Shown: positions 1 to 11,643 of the stretch, in pieces
How the letters are laid out: each line of letters opens with the position of its first letter
Position numbering within the stretch: position 1 is the stretch's first letter
Source: Owenia fusiformis
Lineage: Eukaryota > Annelida > Polychaeta > Sabellida > Oweniidae
Direction of reading: 5' to 3'
Length of the DNA stretch: 64,000 nt
NCBI GenBank assembly: GCA_903813345.2
Contig: CAIIXF020000012.1
Coordinates: 7,587,615-7,651,614 of the forward strand
Notes under the pieces: model-generated
The model's input: only the letters and a program-made list of their open reading frames with translations
Database searches by the model: none
What the model was told of the DNA's origin: nothing
Position numbers and translations under genes: made by a program

Positions 1-620
1 TCATTCACAAAGTACCTTTTTTTCGGGATTTTATTATTCTCTGTACACGGCATGTTAGCGCTTCGCCATTGTTTATCGTCCTTGTGATCAATGGGTTTAC
101 TGTAATGTACACTCGGCGATAAATTAATGGAACAGCATAACAATGAATGATCTGGCTTATTTTTTAAAGGTAACATTAAGTTAAATCGTTCAGCCAACTC
201 ACTAACCAATAAAACATCGAACGATGTAAATAAATCAAAGTACAGTAAATGTGTGAAAAAATAATCAACTACAGATTTACCTATTTTCGACAAATACGTA
301 CAATTATCTAAACCCTTAAATCTACCATTAACTACACACATATCGCTATCATGCAAAAATGCTATAGAATATTTACCATACATATTTTTAACATCGTCAA
401 TAACCGATCTTTCTGGAATATGTACAGGTAATGAATCATATGCAATATCATTTCCTATTTCCTATTCTACTATTCACATCACCACAATAGAATGTAGGAA
501 AATCATCATCAAATATGTGAGTAGTATATAAAAGTGTGTCATAAAATTGTTGAGCATTGTCACCTCTACTAGATCCTTGGGGGGATAAGTAGCATACACA
601 TACTTTAAAGCTATACTCTA
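1..620 (-). pseudogene. LINE (non-LTR retrotransposon) endonuclease-domain fragment
   Basis: Read on the minus strand, this stretch encodes an endonuclease/exonuclease/phosphatase-type domain as found at the N-terminus of LINE ORF2. Visible in order are a CYLSPQGSSRG segment, the GDVNSRIG block (family form GDFNAR.G), VVNGRF, GKSVVDYF and PDHSLL, which matches the usual order of the catalytic Asp/Asn/His blocks. Frame is lost once, at 452-465, where a 7-base unit is repeated in tandem; the frame on both sides is otherwise largely open. The rest of the element lies beyond the left edge. No host gene is implied. The LINE assignment rests on domain order and not on a database match. Confidence 0.7.
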
Positions 621-3156
621 GGAGCTAGCAAACATTTATAAGACATCTCGAGTACAAAAGGTTTGAGGCCTGTAATAAGTAGATGTGGGTCTAACATCCC
701 CAAAATGTCAACTCTTAAGTGACAAATTTGGGGCTACCACCAGGGGGCGCTTTTTGAAATGCCCCTAAAATTAGTTTTAAATGGCATTTCGAGTACATAA
801 ATGAAACATTTGTCAAACTGTTCCTTTGGACCCTCTGAAACATTATGAGTCCTTAAGAGTAGCCAAATTTGGGGTTTAACCCATTTCTGAGTGAGTTAAA
901 GGTCACCATGGATACAGCCACACACAATCAAAATGCTGTATCAGAGCCTTGTGAACTTGAATATATTTGATATTGTGATATATCCATAAAATATGTAAGA
1001 AGACCTTTCTAACAAGCCATAATACATCAATCTATGACAACTGAATCCAGAGATATTGGACTTTTTGTCTCAATTTTGATCTGAAAATGTACATTTTTAA
1101 GTCTCGTCTAATTTGCATTCGTAGCTTCAGTCAAAAGGTGACAGCTTAAACAGCTCAAAATAGTATTTCAAGAACATTTCCAAGGTTTGTGTAATATTGT
1201 AATACAACTTTTATAATGATGAATCACTATTTTGTAATTTAAATATGACGTTATAGTGCCCTACCCCTTCAAAATAGAGGAAAACAGGCATAGTCAATGT
1301 AATCATTTTGCAGCATTAAGTTGGAAACATGTAGCACTAGAAAGTGAATCAATGCCTCCAAAGCATCTTCATATGTTGTTTGACATTGTAATTTATGTCT
1401 TACTAGAATATTGGATTCTTTACATTTTATATGTAAGTTTTTGATATAGTGCCTCTCTTAAAATGAAATCAGTGAAATATAATATGATCATGCAGTCTAG
1501 ATATTATAATTATAACAATGTTTATAAGACATCCTCACTCTCTGATTTGTCTATGTCATATACATGACGAAAATTAACATATTTCTCACTCTCTGATAAG
1601 TCCATCCCACACGTGACAATAAATAACAAGTGATATTCAAAGGAAGTCATGTGACATTAGTGACATCCGTTAAATATCAAATGATATTCACCAGTCACGA
1701 CTTTGTCCCGTGTAATTTCAAGTTTATGTAGTCCTGGGAGTAAATTGCTATGGTTAATCAGACCTCAATAGATTGTTGTTCCATTAATGTGAGTGAGGAA
1801 TATATTACTTGTAGTGAATAATAAAACAAATATTTAATTCTATTTTCAGTGAATACCCGTGACACTTTCACAAGATGATATTCCACTAGCCCTTCGAGAT
1901 TTCTGGAATATTATTTGTGAAAGAGGCAGAAATATTCACCTCAATAGAATTAAGTATTTGTATTTTATCATTTCACTGTCAGATTCTTCACTCTCTGATT
2001 CACCCTTGGTATACGCAGCTAACGAAAATTGACCGGCACGGGTCAAAAGCTGGACCGGTACGGGTTAACGGTTTTATTTGAATTTAGAACAGCCATAACT
2101 TGCTCAATATTGACTTCCTCGTGTCTAATTTGAAATATATGATGCCTCCCGATGCTTTTAAGTACCCCAATTTTTTACAGATTTTTAAACGGATCAAATC
2201 TCTCGAAATGCGCATTTATGCTCTTTTCTCTCGAGAACGACTGTCTCATTTTCACGATAACTTTTATTTAGTACTTCTAACATATAAGATCTATTTTTCC
2301 CCATCAAGGTATGATGTAACTGACATGCTATTTACATATTGTGAGTTTCAATGACGCACGTTTGATTTTATAAAAAATGCCAAACTTTGTGACAAAGAAT
2401 TTCCTCCTGCTTGCAGCGAGAAGACGGACCGGTTCGGGGCAATAGCAAAAACATAATTCAGGAATCTTTATACATGTGTGTTACATCTATTATTACAAGG
2501 ATCTAAAGTTTTAAATCTTCTCTTAGAACGTCTCCGATAGACCGTTACATGTCCGTTGTAAATTCCAATGGTTAGAATATTGCCCATCTATGCGATCAGG
2601 TCATTGCTCTATTTTTGTTCAGAATTGCATTCATTTCTGAACAAAATACTCAATCGGCAGGGCGCTGGCAGATGAATCGGGGCTTATTTGAGATTTATTA
2701 ATTACTTAGTTATTAATTACTTAGTCTATGTCTTTGTTTTTATAACTGCGGAAGTGTACCAAAACCACCTTGATTACAGAAGAGATCATCGAGGAATTAC
2801 TTTAGATTTTATGATTATAATTATTCTTTGCCAGTCTAGTCTCATTTCTAAAACCTGCCTCTATTTGCGTATTTAATATTTGTCACAAACTATTTCAGCT
2901 ATTTTACAAAACCAAAAGTTACTACATTATAGTCTACGTCTGTTTTTCAAGTCCGGGCCCACATTGGGCGATATATGTCGAGTATGCATTTAGATTTGTT
3001 ACTTGGAGAGGCACACAGAAGCAAACTCACTGGAGACATTGATAGATAATCAGGATTGAGAGTAAATGGTGAATACACGGCACGGGGCATTGTACCTGGG
3101 GCATTGTATTCTTCGTTTTCAAATATATGATTCGGATTCGGAGAGTTTTTCTAATC
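621..3156. other. Gene-free AT-rich stretch
   Basis: No convincing coding region. Short ORFs have no recognisable domain and several lack an ATG. A partly repeated phrase sits near 705-735 and 850-880 (both contain CCAAATTTGGGG-like or CAAATTTGGGG text), around a CTCF-like site at 737. Near 2010-2060 and 2430 there is a recurrent GACCGG(C/T)(A/T)CGGG motif. A half copy of the GT-rich palindromic MITE found at 42146-42291 ends near 2621-2670. Confidence 0.5.
737..750 (+). promoter_or_regulatory. CTCF-like site
   Basis: CCACCAGGGGGCGC matches the bilaterian CTCF core consensus at every informative position. CTCF is known in many bilaterians. Occupancy here is inferred only. A second, same-orientation match lies at 63946-63959. 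Confidence 0.4.
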
Positions 3157-3486
3157 CCGGTGTAAAAGAAATTATGGTCCCCTGGGGATTATGGTCCCCT
3201 TTCCTAAAGGCCCTTGCTGGCCCTGATTGTGGATACGATAATAAGGGAAATAGTTGTGTTTAGGTCACCATATAAATCAATGGAAAGTAGGACCATAATT
3301 TGATAGGACCTCCTACCCTTTTACAAATGATGGTCCCCCAGGGATTATGGTCCCCTTTCTTAACGGCCCTTACTGGCCCTGATTGCGTATAAGATAATCA
3401 GGGAAAGAGTTGTATTGAGGTCACCATATAAATCAATGGAGAGTGGGACCATAATTTGAGAGGACCTCCTACCCTTTTACACCTGG
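3157..3486. mobile_element. Tandem pair of MITE units (GGTGTAAAAG family)
   Basis: Two successive units of about 160-170 bp (3157-3327 and 3328-3486) share the order: AATTATGGTCCCC, GGGGATTATGGTCCCC, CCTGATTG, a GGTCACCATATAAATCAATG block, GGACCATAATTTGA and CCTCCTACCCTTTTAC. The outer ends are inverted (CCGGTGTAAAAG versus CTTTTACACCTGG), so the pair forms one inverted-repeat element. A third, single unit is at 27910-28080. No coding potential. Confidence 0.7.
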
Positions 3487-4258
3487 ATCCTGACTATGAA
3501 ACTCCTTCTATTTTGAACTAACTCTCCTTGTTTGAATATACAATATTAAGGAAATGGATACGTTATTAGGTCAAAGAGTCACGATGTCAATGAGGAAGGA
3601 ACGTGTAGAACCAAATAATAGACTAGATACGAGTATAAATAATCTTGATTTACCTCATTAAATATTCAAAATTCAGTCAAAGCGATGTCATATTTGAAAT
3701 CTACATGTAAAAGTACATCTAAAAATATGGTTTCGAAAGTTGTTTATCAATTTTGAAGCCACCAGCCATAGTATTTGAGACTGATTTGAGATACATTTCA
3801 TCCCATTTAAACTGTTTTCCTTGCACATTTGAAATTATAGTAGACAGGCATCACATTGGAGGAGGGGGGGGGGGATGAGCATTAACATAATCAGATTTTA
3901 GGATGCATTTGCAAATTGTATTTAAAATTCACATGTGAACTTAAGGAAAAGAAGGAAAATGGGTCTTAAAATTTGACACTCACTCATGGAAATAGCATGA
4001 TGCCTGAAAACAAGTACGGTAAGTACGGCAATCAAAAAATCTTGCCTCCAGACTATTCCCCTCTATTTCAGCCAAAAGTCACAGACTCATGGATACCATA
4101 TATATTATTTTGACTAAGCCAGGGGCCTACTGTCCAGTAGTTCTTCTCCCTTAAATACAATTTTATCTACCTTGCGTTACTTTTAAGTTAACCTCCGGGT
4201 CATGGGTATTCTGAGGCACGCCTCTCTAGCGAAAGCCCGGAGTTTTAGCCATACAGTA
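3487..4258. other. Gene-free stretch
   Basis: No gene seen. It contains a poly-G run near 3863 and otherwise unstructured AT-rich sequence. Confidence 0.5.
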
Positions 4259-4473
4259 TGACGCAGGCCCGTAGCCAGGATTTGCCATGGGAGGTTCACT
4301 TCTCGAAAAATTCCAAGGGGGGTTTACTTGTGCCAATTTTGGTCCAGAAATGGCCGAAATCACCTAAAACGTGTTCAGAATGGTGAAAACCGCATGATTT
4401 TGAAAGATTTTTTGCAAGGGGGGGGGGGGGTAAATCGAACCCATCGAACCCCCCTGGCTACGTGCCTGTGACG
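4259..4473. mobile_element. MITE with CAGGCCCGTAGCCAGG termini and TGACG target duplication
   Basis: The element spans 4264-4468. The left end CAGGCCCGTAGCCAGG is the inverse of the right end CCTGGCTACGTGCCTG. Both sides are flanked by TGACG (4259-4263 and 4469-4473), which is seen directly and supports transposition. The interior has poly-G runs and an AATGGTGAAAA block also present in the second copy at 16294-16466. No ORF. Confidence 0.75.
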
Positions 4474-5440
4474 GGCCTGATATCTAGAGGGGGCTTGATA
4501 ATGATCAGGGGTGCGGGTAAACAAATTCCTATTCCCCGTCGAACATGAACTACAATTATATTTGCAAGGAGATGATGGGCTGACGCAAGTGAAGTTAATT
4601 TGTTGTTGTATCATAAGTAAATAAGGCTAGAAATACACGGACAAAATGTAATCAGAAAGGTGGACTTATTAGTATTATTTGTTTTGATTAATGATTATAC
4701 ATAACTAAAACGCTATGTTAGATGTCTGTAATTCCCCCCCCCCTCACCAAGGGCTATGCATTGTTTCGAGTGATATTAAATCTAGATTCGTAGAACATTG
4801 ATAAAACAGCCTCGTTACGTTTGGAACATACCTGTACTACTATTTCGTACTTTCGCACATTAACAATTTATCACAAAATGTCATGTTGACCTCGATTTGA
4901 CCCTTTTGACTTACCTCTCGAATAACAATACTTTTTTGAAGTGCAAATTGAATATTAAAGGCTTGCAAAATACCAACAATATTGAAAACAGATAAGTAAT
5001 AATAAATCGCCGGGGGAATTCCAAATATCCAAATCCCTCCACCATTGCGACTATGTGTTACAGTATAATGGGCATTTAATTGAAAGTCTGTTATAAAAAG
5101 GTTGCAGACATTAGGCTCTTTAAAAGTTTGTCATATATTGCTATTTATATACCATTTGTCTTCTATAGCTTCTAAGCATCAAATATCAAATCACAATAGT
5201 CCAGGGAAAAAACAATTGTGAATAATGGTAAAATGTTCATTCTTAATTTAATGAAATTCACTTTTGGATACTAGGATAGGTACTTTTGAAAGTAGATTAT
5301 TTGTTTGATTGAGAAAATTGTTTTTTTTATCAAATTAACATGGATTTTTAAAGATTTTTTTGTCATAAATGTTAGTAACAATAGCAATCAATAATTTGTA
5401 AATTATGTGCAGCATATGTAATCCGGAATATGCACACAAT
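4474..5440. other. Gene-free stretch
   Basis: AT-rich sequence without a supported gene. A poly-C run lies near 4735-4742. Confidence 0.5.
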
Positions 5441-5690
5441 GTGCCAATCCTGTATGTATCCAGGCGTCATGATTCATACAGGATTGGCACACTGCGAGCG
5501 TATCCTGTATGAATCCAGATGCAGGATTCATACTGGATTCCTACACGCGTCAATCCTGTATAAATCCTGACACAGGATATGTACATTCGGTGCCAATCCT
5601 GTATGAATCCAGGCGTCAGGATTCATACAGGTTTGGCACACGGGGTGCATATCCTGTATGTATCCTGACGTCAGGATTCGTTGTATTCGT
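5441..5690. repeat. Tandem imperfect palindromes (ATCCTGTATGAATCC family)
   Basis: Repeated ATCCTGTATGAATCC and GGATTCATACAGGAT half-sites face each other, separated by GGCGTCA-like or GATGCA-like centres. A larger period of 149 bp is visible, with the phrase GTGCCAATCCTGTATG at 5441 and again at 5590. At least five half-site pairs occur in 250 bp. Each pair could extrude a hairpin. Apparent ORFs on both strands here are products of the repeat. Confidence 0.75.
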
Positions 5691-6069
5691 ACACATTTTT
5701 TGCTGAGCAAATTTTAAATTAAAACACCACTTGAAGAGAAATCAACTCATTTCCCACAAATGCCGGTTGGTGTTAATTAAACAAGAAATATTTGATAAAA
5801 ATGGTCAAAATAGTTGGTTTCAACAACAATCGATACTCATCAAGCCAGTTGATTATTTCGATAAATTGATCAGTCGCAAAGGTTGCACATAAAATTCCAG
5901 GTTTTAGGATAAATTCAACACATTGATGTCCGAATATTTCTACATGTGGCAAAAGCCCGTGGAAAATCTTAAAGATTAGGGAACAAGGTGATGTACCTCA
6001 GTGGCCGTTATATGTGATGTACTAGAATGGTAATTGTATGTATTTCTATAACCGAGGACACTGTAATTT

Positions 6070-6215
6070 TACAATGCAATTTTACAATGCAATACAGTAC
6101 AATACAATACAATAACATTCAACACCATACAATATCATTCCATGCCATTCCAATCCATACCATACCATACCATACCATATCATACCACACCATACAATAC
6201 AATACAACATATGTG
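6070..6215 (+). repeat. Microsatellite-like ATACAATACC / CATACCATAC tract
   Basis: Degenerate pentamer repeats (ACAATACAAT, CATTCCATGC, CATACCATAC) over about 145 bp. The ORF across it is a repeat product. Confidence 0.8.
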
Positions 6216-6328
6216 TCCATTTTTGACCTTCATGATTGTATACACTTCCTTCGAAAACTTGTACATACGTTTATAAGGAAGAGTGATAAAATCTACCTAA
6301 AACCAACTAACTAAAAAATATTTAGTAC

Positions 6329-6472
6329 CTGGATCATCTTCTGCTTGGTACCACTCTCTAACAAGCTTGCATAGATTAGCTTCATTTACATGTCCCCTCC
6401 GCCGCATTTCAATCTCGACGTCTTCTGCGAACACAGTCATTGCATATCCAACATTCTGCATCCAAAAGATGC
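6329..6472 (-). CDS. Possible internal exon of an unidentified gene
   Basis: On the minus strand a 144-bp open segment is bounded by an acceptor (TTGCATTTCTCAG just above 6472) and a possible donor (G|GTACTAAAT at 6328). Both ends are phase 1, so the exon is symmetric. The peptide is acidic and protein-like (EDVEIEMRRRGHVNEANLCK, then REWYQAEDDPG) and resembles uncharacterised invertebrate multi-copy proteins, but I cannot name the family. It overlaps the start of the plus-strand zinc-finger ORF at 6469, and one of the two is probably not real. Confidence 0.3.
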
Positions 6473-6672
6473 CTGAGAAATGCAAGATTTGTAAAAAAGT
6501 ATGCACGAGCAGGAGAATGAGAAAACAACATGAGTTAGATGTGCACAGCAAAAGAAGGGATTACATTTGTATATGCCATGCAAAATTCAAACAAAGAAGA
6601 AATCTTGCGCATTGTAAAAAAAGAGGACATACATGTACATGTAGGCCTATAGACCAGGAAAACGAAAAGTGA
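6469..6672 (+). CDS. Small C2H2 zinc-finger ORF or terminal exon
   Basis: From an ATG at 6469 this encodes 67 residues with one canonical C2H2 finger: C-x2-C-x12-H-x4-H, starting at CKIC and ending ELDVH. A basic linker and a degenerate second finger follow (CIC, then H-x5-H). It ends with a basic/acidic tail at a TGA. C2H2 fingers bind DNA or RNA. With only two fingers and no effector domain this could be the last exon of a larger gene, a transposon-derived finger or a relic. No upstream splice acceptor is clear. The finger spacing supports coding origin; expression is unknown. Confidence 0.4.
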   Translation: MPEKCKICKKVCTSRRMRKQHELDVHSKRRDYICICHAKFKQRRNLAHCKKRGHTCTCRPIDQENEK

Positions 6673-7041
6673 CTTCAACATGTAGACTATCACTAAAGCG
6701 CATGTTTTTGTATATGTTTCTTATTTTAGTGTTCCTGTTTTATTTTTTCTCATGACATTTCAATGTTACATCGTATTTGCAATATTTTTGAATAAAATAT
6801 TTTCTGTCTTGAGTTATTGTTTCTCTGCTAATAGAAATCATATAGTATACGATATATATACCGATACTGTAAACCTTGAAAGTACTGTTGACTGAGAATA
6901 ATCGAATACTAGTAATACGTGAAGAAATATTTGATAAGTTGATCAAGATATCATATTTCACGAAAAAAACATATAATACGATTTAGATTTTTTTCAATTT
7001 CTTTTTTCAATTCTGATTTAAAAATAATAATTTTGAAACAG

Positions 7042-7160
7042 TACCTAGCAGCGGTCAACAGTACTGAGTAGCGGTCAACAGTACCCAGTAACGGTCAACA
7101 GTACCCAGAAGCGGTCAACAGTACCCAGTATCGGTCAACAGTACATATTGTTGACCGCTA
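7042..7160 (+). repeat. 20-bp minisatellite closed by an inverted unit
   Basis: Five units of AGCGGTCAACAGTACCCAGT with minor changes run from about 7048. The tract then ends with the reverse complement of the unit core (TGTTGACCGCT near 7149). Confidence 0.8.
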
Positions 7161-7566
7161 ATTGACCAATCAAAATTGAGTATTTCAACTGAGGTACTAA
7201 CAATGTCTAGCAATCTACGGTCTGTTCGCGGAGGTCAGTAATTCCAAGAGATAAACCTTGTATTTCAACCGATCGCACATAACCTATTTTCACATACCTT
7301 CAGAGGCATATTTGCTAGAAGCATAGATATTACTTGGACACTTCTCTTGCAGTTGCAATGGAATTTCCCCGTGCAGTGAACAATTTACTGAGGTTCAAAG
7401 ATTTAAAAAGATAACAACGTTTCTAATTATTTACTAATCTTATCATCATTTACACATCTCGGGATGCTTTTCAAGCCAGATCCGATTATTTGGGAAACTG
7501 AAAATATATTTTTGTGACCCATGTAGCAAATATTCGTCATTGTAGTAATGATAATAGGAAAGCATT

Positions 7567-7757
7567 TTTAGTTCTACAAGTATGAGAATATTATAATGTT
7601 TTGATATTTCAAGCTAACTCTCGATTGAAAATAGATTAACCTTTGATAGATTAAACTTTGTAAAGACAAAAACGCGATTGGATGTTATCGAGCTTTACTA
7701 GCAGAACTAAAAAATATATATTTCATATCGTACTTTTCAAAACAGAAATTGCTATGT
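7567..7757 (+). repeat. Dispersed repeat family R1, copy 1
   Basis: Shares TTCTACAAGTATGAGAATA, GATATTTCAAG and a TTTTCAAAACAGAAA block, in the same order, with copies at 11824-12075 and 37891-38105. This is the most diverged of the three. No coding potential. Confidence 0.6.
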
Positions 7758-7934
7758 TCAGTGATACATAATATTCACCTGCTCTGATACATACTATTTA
7801 CCTTCCTAGTTATGGGGTACAAAGGGATTATGCATTGGGGAGATTTTAATATGGAGTTTATATAGGGGTAGGAAATGCTATTCCTTCTACACCAGTGAGA
7901 TGACAGGTTTGTATTTAGTTTTTAGACAGGTAAA

Positions 7935-8122
7935 TAGATACTGTAAAAGCCCAAATTTTCACTGACAAAAATCACTATTTTGTCAATCTGAAATGTTTCA
8001 TTGGCATTAAATTTCACTGTTTGAAGAAATATCCAATTGAATTCAATGTTAAATCAAATATTCACTCTGCCTTTAATTTCACGGTCTAGCCTCCTTGAAA
8101 ATTTGGGCTTTTACAGTAGATA
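7935..8122. mobile_element. MITE, 176 bp, with TAGATA target duplication
   Basis: The element spans 7941-8116. The left end CTGTAAAAGCCCAAATTTTC is the inverse of the right end GAAAATTTGGGCTTTTACAG. Flanks are TAGATA at 7935-7940 and TAGATA at 8117-8122. The interior keeps weaker inverted symmetry. Too short to encode a transposase. Confidence 0.8.
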
Positions 8123-8360
8123 TAAGACAAGACATGAACGACCAATAGATAATTACTTAGAACAATAGATCGTTTGACAGAAAAATGAATAGACAGATAA
8201 ATAGTTAGATCGATAGATCAAGATCAATAGATTCATGATTTTATAGATAGATCATTAGATGTATCGTTAGATAGGTCAACATACATATTAAAAGATAGAA
8301 CATATATAGAAAGATAGATCTAAAGATAGCAAGATACATCTATTGAAAGATCGAAAGATG
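8121..8360 (+). repeat. Degenerate GATA / ATAGATC microsatellite
   Basis: Repeated TAGAT(A/C) words, with many GATAGAT and AGATCA variants, cover about 240 bp. Confidence 0.7.
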
Positions 8361-8378
8361 GATCAGTAAGCCTACACT

Positions 8379-8655
8379 GGCGGATCTGGGGGGGGGGGGG
8401 CTGGGGGCCCGCCCCTCCCCCTTGGGTGGGCCTTAAGGCCCAAAAAAGGCCAAAAAAGTGGGCCTTTTTGGTCATTACTGGACCTTTTAAGGCCTTATTT
8501 TTTAATTTCAGGCCAAATTTTGAAGAAAATGGGCCTCAACATTTTAAAATTTGGGTCCACTTTTGGACCCAAAATTTCTTCTTTCAGGTCGGAGAAGTTT
8601 TTTTCTCTGACCTTAAATTTGCCCCCCCCCCTCTTGTTGGTTCCCAGATCCGCCC
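8379..8655. mobile_element. MITE with poly-G/poly-C ends
   Basis: GGCGGATCTGGG followed by a long G run on the left is mirrored by a C run and CCCAGATCCGCC on the right. The interior contains repeated GGCC(T/A)TT(T)-type words and TTTGGGTCC / GGACCCAAA. The ORFs seen across it are products of this sequence. Confidence 0.7.
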
Positions 8656-8703
8656 TTGCAATAGAACGATTGATAGATAATTCAAAAGAAAAATTGATAT
8701 TAT

Positions 8704-8836
8704 ACAAATAGTGACTGCCATTGAGGGCAATAGTGTAAATTATTTCCCCGAGGGAATATCCTCTACAATGTACTATTCCCGAAGCCAAGGGGAAATCATT
8801 TACACTATTGCTCGAAATTAGGCAGTCACTATTTGT
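8704..8836. mobile_element. Short palindromic element
   Basis: ACAAATAGTGACTGCC on the left and GGCAGTCACTATTTGT on the right are perfect inverse repeats. Inside them, GCAATAGTGTAAAT and ATTTACACTATTGC also pair. A related GGGCAATAG / GAGGGAATAT sequence is at 9240-9345, and TATATACCC / GGGTATATA lie at about 8842 and 9370, so a larger composite element is possible. Confidence 0.65.
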
Positions 8837-9798
8837 TTTATTATATACCCTATACTGACTCTTGTCCCGTTTCCTCTGCGAAGGCCAAAACGGCTTAGAA
8901 AGCCCCCTCCCCGGGTCCATTGTTAGCATTATAAGCTGTGACGTCATCAGATGCTCTTGACAGAAACTTTTGCCTCTGAGACTCCCACTTGATAAATTCA
9001 ATCGCGTTTAACACGCGGAATAGATTATCATAACACTTGAAATTACACAGACAGAAATTACAGAGGAGCTTAGGGAACTTTATACACGTTGCTTATATTG
9101 TATCGTTCACGCACGTCTGTCATGGTGAACGAAGTTGATTTGTGTTTGTGCTCATCCTCCATTCTTCTGTTTTTCGTCTGCACAGTGATGATGCGCAGAC
9201 GTTTCCAAGGGTAATAGAACTTGCAATTGTGACGTCAGCGGGCAATAGTTCAAATGTATATTCCCGCTGGACGTCACATTTGAGGGAATATAACTTTCCG
9301 AGGGAAATAGTAAATCTATTTCGGAACACGTGACTAGGTATTGACCAATCAGGATTAGTGTTACATATTGGGTATATAATAAATAAACCTATACAAACAT
9401 CAATAGACAATATTTTCTTTTGACTTTCTATCAGGATGTTGGAGCACGGGATTATTTTCGAGATTTTTAAGTGTGTTTGGATGTCATGGTATCGTTCCAA
9501 GTCTCAACGAGACATGCTCAGGTTAAACTCACACTGGTTCAACATTTCTATCAGTAACAAACAAAGAAACACGCAATGTAAGTAAATGAATCCTTGAACC
9601 TGTATATATAATATTTTGTCCACAATCAAAGTATAGAGTATAAATGTAAATCTAATAAAACAGGCGTTGATACGTCAAAACTCAAAGTACAAATCAACTT
9701 CCTATGAACACTGGCTAACGCCGGCCCTGCTCCTTTCTTCCATAACTAAGTTATATGACCCATCGATCACTCCAATTGGTGGAACTAAATTACTCTCC

Positions 9799-9941
9799 TG
9801 GGGGTCATTAACAGAAACTTACTAAAGTTACGAATTCGTAAATCAGTTGTTGTAACCATGGATATAATGACCTTACAGTTAGAGAACAATGGGTTTTACG
9901 AATTCTTAACTTTATTAAGCTTCTGTTAATGGCCCCCTGAC
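9799..9941. mobile_element. MITE with GGGGGTCATTAACAG ends
   Basis: Left CTGGGGGTCATTAACAGAAA and right CTTCTGTTAATGGCCCCCTG are inverse, as are TTACGAATTCGTAAA-like and TTTACGAATTC sub-ends. Non-coding. Confidence 0.65.
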
Positions 9942-10135
9942 TAATAGAAAGCAAGGAACACCCTTACCAGCTGCCTGTAACATTTAACGTTAAATTATGA
10001 ATTAGATTTAAAGGTTACTTATATGGTAAAAGATAAAAAGATGTCACTGTACGCTCATTCCACATATAACAGCCTATTTGTGTCGCCAGTGGAGTTTTCT
10101 CAAGCGTCAACAGATATACATACAAAACAAAAACG

Positions 10136-11643
10136 TAAGGCCCGGTCACACCGCCTAAACGTTGCTGGAGCGTTCCTTGAACGTTGAAAAAAATTATCAA
10201 CGCTCGTAAACGTTCACCACCGTTTAACAAAAGTTGGCATCCGTTAAAGCAACGCTGTAAACGCTCGGCCAACGCGGATGTTTCTCGAGTGGCCATCCTA
10301 ACGCTCCAAAAGTTTTGAGCTGCTCAAAATATTGCGAGCGTTGAAAACGGACAATTTTACGCCCTGGCAAAGTTTATCACCGCTCCACCAACGCCCAGTC
10401 AAAGTTTGGCACCGCTAGACGCAAGTTCGTGGACGCTTGAATCCGCTAGACCAACGCAGAAATCTTAAACGCTGGACCACCGCTGCTTCGCCAGCGTTGC
10501 CCGGGCGGCGATTAAACGTTGCACAAACGTCGGTGGAGCGGTTGTTAGCGTTTTATCGTACATGGGGTTGTTGGAACGGTGTCGGACGTTGTCGCAGCGT
10601 TCCATGACGGCGATGAACTTTGCTTTGGCGTTGGTATAGAGGTGTCGGAGCGGGACCAGAATTTGGCTATAAATACGTGGAGAAATGCACCACTGTGTAG
10701 AACACTGTGGTGGAGACACTTGTGCATTTTACATTTGATATATATTCATGTCTGGCATTTCAATTTTTTGCATTGTAAATTCCTAAATTAAGCGCTCAAA
10801 GTTTGTGATTTTGGATTTTAAAAAGGTGAATTATGCGATTTTTGTTTTTCATTAAATGTTAATACAAATAGACTTTTACTGAGACCTTTATTCAAATATA
10901 GTATATACCTAATGTTTTCACGTCAAGCAATTCAATAAATTATCTGTGAATTTTCTGCGCAGCTTGTAAAATGTTGCACTCGTCATGGTATTATACAAAA
11001 AGTTGATGCGCGCACAGCAATGCTAACATTTGTCATGCGTCATGATTATTACTTTGCTGTAAATGTTATTTGACATTGTTAAAGCAATTTGAACGTAAAT
11101 CGGTTCCAAGTAATGGAAATGCAACGATTAAATTGTGATATGTTTGTTTGAAATGATATGAGAGATTATTAAAGAAAATTGTAATGTTATTCATTCTTAA
11201 TGTCATAATAAGAAGATAATAGAAGCACTTTATATAGATTTAAAACATTTCTTCTTTAATCCTTGAAGGACTTTTGTTAAAGTTACAAATTCCAATAAAG
11301 GTCTTTACTCTTAAACACTTCCCACTTGAAATAATTTCCCAGTAGTCAAACGCGATATGCTGCTAAACCAACGCTGCTGCTATTTATACCCCCGCCGAGG
11401 CAACGCTCTCATGCGCGGAACGCCGCTATACCAACGCTCGCATTACCGCTAAACAAACGCTCGCTACCGCTTGCAACCGCTTAACCAACGCTAAAGCAAC
11501 GCCGGCTTCAGCGGTGCACCGCAAAGCCAACGCCCGTGTTTTTGTTTTTTTCCCCATTTTGTGCGCGTTGACGAGCGTTGATGAATTTTTTCAACGTTCA
11601 AGGAACGCTCCAGCAACGTCCGGGCGGTGTGACCGGGCCTTTA
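10136..11643. mobile_element. Non-autonomous DNA transposon, about 1.5 kb, long terminal inverted repeats, TA-flanked
   Basis: AGGCCCGGTCACACCGCC at 10138 pairs with GGCGGTGTGACCGGGCCT at the right end. The inverse match continues for about 70 bp through ACGTTGCTGGAGCGTTCC. Both sides are flanked by TA (10136-10137 and 11642-11643). Both sub-terminal regions (10140-10600 and 11390-11600) are packed with CCAACGCT / AGCGTTGG words. The AT-rich middle (10740-11340) holds no transposase. The TA flank suggests a Tc1/mariner-type or related mover, but the family is not certain. Confidence 0.75.

Noticed and set aside
7042-7160. CRISPR-like short repeats
   Set aside because: Head-to-tail 20-bp minisatellite without spacers in an animal genome.
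8495-9001. A 168-codon open frame on the minus strand
   Set aside because: It runs across a poly-G/C MITE and a palindromic element, has low-complexity composition and no domain. Not a gene.
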